NCBI GenBank assembly: GCA_002794785.1
Contig: NBBA01000022.1
Coordinates: 62,001-126,000 of the forward strand
Direction: 5' to 3'
Source: Coniferiporia sulphurascens
Taxonomy: Eukaryota > Basidiomycota > Agaricomycetes > Hymenochaetales > Hymenochaetaceae
DNA: 64,000 bases
The notes under the pieces: model-generated
Told to the model about the DNA's origin: nothing
Databases searched by the model: none
What the model saw: the letters and a program-made list of their open reading frames with translations, nothing else
Program-made: the position numbers and the translations under genes
Shown here: one piece after another, positions 59,501 through 64,000 of the stretch
How positions within the stretch are numbered: position 1 is the first letter of the stretch
How the letters are laid out: every line of letters begins with the position of its first letter

Positions 59501-61032
59501 CTACAGAACTTGTAACTTCCCATACCTTACAACGGTGCGTTTACCCCCGTACAGCTTTCTGAAGAATACTTATCCTGGAAAAACAATTATCAGCCCCTTG
59601 ATGCTATCACAAACCGTTCTGAGGTGGACGGTACCGTAGTGACTTCTTCTTTGAGCGACACGGACACGAATACAGCACAATCGGTTGCATCAGGCAAAGA
59701 TGTCGCTTTCGTATTCGTCACCGCCGACAGTGGTGAAGGCTATATCACGGTCGAAGGTACTAGTTTTGGTCAACTCATTTGTTACTGTGCTGTTTCTAAT
59801 AACCGGGTGCACTCAGGAAATTTCGGTGACCGTAATGATTTGAATGCATGGCATTCTGGAGTGGGTTCAAGCAATAGACTTCAGAAGAGGAATAGTGCTA
59901 ATGGGGTGGCGTTGCAGGATGCACTCATTGAAGCTGTTGCCTCCGTCAACGAGAACACCATTGTCGTGGTTAATTCGGTAGGGCCAATTATAATGGAAGC
60001 TTGGATCAACAATGCAAATGGTGAGTAGGTTTATTCTTCGGACATTTGCAGTAACTAAGTTTCTTTCTTTAAAAAGTCTCTGCCGTAGTAAGTAATGGAT
60101 AAATTGTCGCCTTTGATAATTCTCAATGATTATTGAAAATCCAGGTATTGGCGGGCTTGCCCGGTCAAGAAGCCGGTATGTCGCGTTTGTGCTCTGTGCT
60201 ATCCGTGGATAAAACTGATAATCTTTTAATAGGAAATTCCCTCGTGGATGTGATCTATGGCGCAGTCAACCCTAGTGGACGGATTCCATACACTATCGGA
60301 AAGAGCATCACCGACTACTCTGCTCAGGTAATCTATGAAACGACCTCAATTCTACAGATCACGTACAGTGAGGGCATTTTCATCGACTATCGACACTTCG
60401 ATCAGGTGGGTACAATAAGCACGTGGCAGGGCTTGTGAACACAGGTTGCTCAAAATAGTTTATACTAGGCTGGTATCGAGCCTCGCTTCGAGTTCGGGTT
60501 TGGCCTTTCGTATACGACCTTCGACTACTCAGACTTGTCCATCACTGGTACCGTATCCGGAGGTACGAGACAACCTAACGGACCTGGCCAATCTCTTGAC
60601 CCATGGTAAGTCATCCCCAAGATATTTGAACAACACAAACGGGTTTTGATTTTATATCTAGGCTGCATGATGAGGTCATCACCGTCACCTTCACCTTAAC
60701 GAACAACGGGACCGTGGACGGCACAGAGGTTTGCCTTACCTGTTACAAGGAATATATTAACGGCACTTACTCACTTGAACTGGGAATAGATTCCACAACT
60801 GTACACCACGCTACCTGCGTCAACCAACTCTGCCCCAAAGAACCTCAAGGGCTTTGATAGTATTCCACTCGCCACAGGTCAGTCAAAAACCGTGACTATG
60901 CAGCTATCGCGCTTCGACCTGTCGGTTTGGGATGTGGCCACGCAACGTTACGAAGTACCTAGCGGGACTATTGGTGTTTCCGTTGGCGCGAGTAGCCGAG
61001 ATGTTCGTCTGACCGGTACAATAACTGCGTAA
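56527..61032 (+). CDS. Secreted beta-glucosidase: CBM1 plus GH3
   Basis: A signal peptide ([20 protein letters not shown]) is followed by a cellulose-binding CBM1 ([19 protein letters not shown], then across an intron YYFQCLPG), a Ser/Thr linker and a GH3 catalytic region: [74 protein letters not shown] (nucleophile Asp), GLDMTMPGD, then [14 protein letters not shown] and IDYRHFDQ, and a fibronectin-III-like C-terminus ending GTITA. The domain boundaries are separated by many short introns, and every junction I traced closes in phase, including tiny exons of 6 nt (58422-58427) and 12 nt (58615-58626). The enzyme would release glucose from cellobiose and cello-oligomers outside the cell. N-terminal CBM1 on GH3 is found in several basidiomycetes. 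The complete exon list was not finalised. Confidence 0.9.
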
Positions 61033-61830
61033 GTACTTGCCAAACTTCGGCAAGACTTATCTAGGCCCTTTGTATTGTATTGTGGCGAAATAGATTGTTT
61101 CCGCTTGGTTTGTGTCAGTCATTTCAAAGTGTACTATATATGTGGGCTTGTTATTACGTCATCAAATTCCTACGGACTCCAGCAAAGTCGCGGCAAGGAA
61201 GGATCTGCTTAGTACGCTCTTACTATATGTATTGGGACCCTCCATGTCAACAAACGGTAGTCCTCAGGATTTCTGAGACTCTGCTAAAGCGAGGCGCCCC
61301 AATTGAAACATTTGAAGCGGATCTGGCCGACCTCGGAACTGAAAGTACCAAAGCAGTGCAAGGTAAGGGGTTTAGGTTCTGGATGGGAGGCCAGGAATAT
61401 CGTCGGAATATCACAAAACCCGTGCTTTCGCCGGAGGCTCTTCAGTGGCAGCCTTATTCCTCTTTTCACAGTGTGGCTTTCCCTGCCATAAAGAGCGATA
61501 GTCGGGTACACTAGTAATAGCTGGTAAGTTCCTTCAGCTTGTGAAGCTGTATCTTGAGAGGGTTTTTTTTCCGCTTATCTCTGACCTTGGGAAGGAAGTA
61601 ATATAAAGGCTCGGAAGCACCCGGCCAAGTTATTTCTGAAGTGGGCGCCTATCATTGAACGCCGCCTGCTGCCAGTAGTAGCAGTCTCTTGCCTGCGCGT
61701 TAATACGGAGCTCGGAGAACTCAAACGGAGCGCTTTAAACCGCCTGGTGGCAGCATGGAAGCTCACCGCCTCGCTGAGGCCCTCCTCCTCCCCCTCCCAA
61801 CGCAGACGACGCTCGAACCTCAAGAAAATA
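61033..61830. other. Intergenic region downstream of the beta-glucosidase
   Basis: The 144-codon ORF at 61080-61514 has no recognisable domain and no splice context. Treated as flank of the two neighbouring genes. Confidence 0.45.
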
Positions 61831-64000
61831 ATGGCGACTAGCCTAGCTTTTCAAACTGTCGTTCAGAGGCTGCTCGATTTGTGCCGTCAATCGCTCTCAA
61901 GTATCCCTTATCTGATCCGGCACATCGATAGGGATGATAGTCATCATTCGAGTCCTAGAGACGGCCCGGGCCTGCCTTCGTTTGCTGATCAGCATGGGCT
62001 GTCAGGACTTGAGGCCGGTCGTATTGGAGCTATTGGTACGAGATCAACGACTTCGGGGACTTCATACAGCCCACATGGCGACGTAACTGGCTACCCTGTT
62101 TGCTCTTCATTGGCGGGGACTTCATCCAAAGCGCATACGCACCAGCATTGCATCCCACCAGACTGCATCGAGTCCGTGCGAAGGTCCCCGACCTTAGTCA
62201 ATTCGCTAGGCATAATCTCCGACGAAGACGACGGGCGATGGCGTAGCATGGCGGTCCTTGAAGAGGGACTGGGTCCCTCCGGGGCACTGGTTGCCGAACC
62301 TAGTCCCATGACCACAAGTCCTGAAGTTACATCTTTAAAGTGTACGACAGGTACATCTTTAACATGTACGACACCATCTTTGAGGCCCCGTTATGACCGT
62401 AACATTGAGATGTAAAAATTCCTATCCCATTTCTGTCTTTACATTTATGCTAATTTCCTACCAAGAAAAAGCTCCTTGGAATCGGAGGAATGGTTGTTTG
62501 GTCCATTTGGTACTTTGGATGTTTCAAAGTAGGTTTTGCGTTATACGTAATCTTTGCTCGTAATGATCTCTAAAACGACTCATGCAGAGAGAAAAACAGT
62601 CTCTTGTGGGACTCTTACACACACCCGGAAGGACAAAATTATTACTTGAAAAAACACAATGCCCTAGTGTACCTCACCGAGGCAAACCTGGATGAAACCG
62701 ACGTCCAGAAGGATATTGAATCCGCCGTGACCGAAATTGAACAGGTTTATGGTTCCAACAATCCGATGCACACCGAGATTGAAGTGTTACTCGAACATAC
62801 TAGCGATGGTTGTTCATATTATATGATGGATCTTAACGAACGTCGCATATTTTGGCTTGACGATTTCGATGCCTCGCAACTTATCCCGGGAAAGTTCGGC
62901 GTCGAGAAACGGGATCACTTCCGTATGTACGATTTTGTTGTCAAGGACGGCTCGCTTGATTACACTTGTTAATCCAGGTCATCTTTTTGATTATGAGTAT
63001 TGGATGCACGTTGAGCATTTCCCGTGCCATCGTAAGCTCGAAAAGGGGATTCTGGAAGAATTGTTGGGCGTTTTAAACCATGGCAACATAGGTTTGAATT
63101 CTTCCTTTATTGAAGAGGGACCCCAGTAGAATAACAGAATGTTTTAGATTTCATGACATCCAACGAGTCTACTTTCCCGTACAACACCTCTGAAACCCGT
63201 TCACTGGTCGGATCCGTAAAACATTTTCAATGTGAGTACCTTCTGCCATATCCGCTTTTTTGTATTTAAGCAAATGTGTATTAATTTCCTACCGTTCAGC
63301 ACTGTATGAGGCCAACAAATCTTTGGAATATGTTACCACTGGGGCGGGTGAGTCTTTACAAAAAAGTCATTCCTCTTGGACAAATGGTTTATGTGATTGT
63401 TGAAGCCCGCGTCATGGGGATATTCGGTACGTCAGCCTCAGCTTATGGATTGTAAGTGTCGGAGATGACGTGTTGCGTAGCGAATGAACGCTTTTACAAC
63501 TTCTACGGCCATCATGGTGTACGTCTGGCGGTAGGCCAGAGCGTTCGCGGAGATATTGGAAAGCAGCGTTCATGGCTGATCAAGTTGCTATCCCCGGTGC
63601 TCTTCTACGCCCCAGAGACTCATCTGGTCATGCTTGAGAAGCTATACGTCGACGAGATGATCAAAGCACTTCGCTGGAGGCCGTTTCAGAGTAAACTTCA
63701 GGACGACTGGGACGCTTTCGTGCTCACCGTGCGTTCGATATCAATGCCGTATGTTTGACGTTGCAGTTTCCGATGTGTACCTTTTTCGGGTAGTCTACAG
63801 TCCTCTTAAGCGCAAACGTAGCGTTCTTGGCCGTACCAAGTGTACAAGCCGTCGAAGGTCCCGAACAAGAATTCTGGACGTCCGTGGCAACGATCCCAAG
63901 TCTGGTGTCCATTGTTACCAGTCTTGGAAGCATAATCATTGGCCTTCTACTCAAGCGACAACTGCGCATAAGTACCAAGGACGCAGAGTGCTCTGCAGCG
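61831..64000 (+). CDS. Basidiomycete WW-like membrane protein, partial at the right edge
   Basis: Blocks in order: an N-terminal exon from about 61831 (MATSLAFQTVVQRLLDLC, then a Ser/Gly-rich region, ending YDRNIE at 62411), an exon from about 62588 with a WW-like motif (SLLWDSYTHPEGQNYYLKKH), a helical acidic block (DVQKDIESAVTEIEQVYGSN), EYWMHVEHFPCHRKLEKGIL, ERFYNFYGHHGVRLAVGQSV, a block KLLSPVLFYAPETHLVMLEK, and near the window end a predicted membrane helix (residues SLVSIVTSLGSIIIGLLL at about 63890-63945). This matches a family of Agaricomycete WW-like TM proteins of unknown function. The first join is tentative and the C-terminus lies beyond the window. Confidence 0.72.

Noticed and set aside
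59540..59560. 20-bp intron (GTGCG...TACAG) in the GH3 gene
   Set aside because: Too short to splice. A longer intron from the same donor to the acceptor before CCCCTTGATGC keeps the conserved PLDAI in frame.

Overview
The window reads as nuclear DNA of a filamentous basidiomycete, most likely an Agaricomycete. Genes are dense and intron-rich (introns mostly 45-80 bp), intergenic gaps are short, many gene pairs are divergent, and the protein families fit (fungal TM proteins, OPT transporter, KNH-like wall protein, CBM1-GH3 beta-glucosidase, basidiomycete BTB and WW-like families). The plant-cell-wall enzyme at 56.5-61.0 kb suits a wood or litter decayer, but the species cannot be named from the sequence. 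Splice models below were built by hand by joining frames at GT-AG (occasionally GC-AG) sites and checking that phases close.

Layout. 0-3.5 kb: two membrane-protein genes of unknown function. 4.9-7.9 kb: a small Gly/Tyr/Cys-rich protein gene broken by a five-level nest of transposable elements. 8.3-12.2 kb: a small unknown gene, tim9 (mitochondrial import chaperone) and a DAHP synthase (aromatic amino acid entry enzyme). 14.6-19.2 kb: an oligopeptide transporter and V-ATPase subunit d (VMA6). 19.3-25.9 kb: a 722-bp TA-flanked MITE split by a 5.9-kb two-ORF non-LTR retrotransposon. 26.2-29.3 kb: an MPS1/TTK spindle-checkpoint kinase. 30.4-37.8 kb: phospholipase D (PX-PH-HKD-HKD) divergent from mitochondrial ribosomal protein mS41. 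38.3-40.7 kb: a KNH-like secreted protein and an EBP-type sterol isomerase. 40.9-43.6 kb: a guanine deaminase gene disabled by a 1-kb retroelement and a one-base frameshift. 43.8-47.2 kb: a kinase-like protein and a MYND-finger protein. 49.3-52.8 kb: a zinc-finger protein and the FHA splicing-retention factor Pml1. 53.1-54.4 kb: a second copy of the 722-bp MITE, carrying a solo LTR. 54.5-64.0 kb: a BTB protein, a CBM1-GH3 beta-glucosidase and a WW-like membrane protein that runs off the right edge.

The most unusual content is the mobile-element stratigraphy. Three non-LTR insertions (5.9 kb autonomous, about 0.85 kb and 1.0 kb non-autonomous) share one 5' head and related 3' tails, which suggests cross-mobilisation by one LINE machinery. 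Three solo LTRs of 560-561 bp share TGTTA/TAACA ends, each with a perfect 5-bp target duplication, and one sits inside another. Two MITE copies of identical core length lie in two separate divergent promoters. The copy at 53-54 kb preserves the empty site for the LINE at 19.5-25.4 kb. Two host genes (4917-7873 and 40876-43580) are broken in exons by these elements, and computational removal closes both reading frames at the insertion points.
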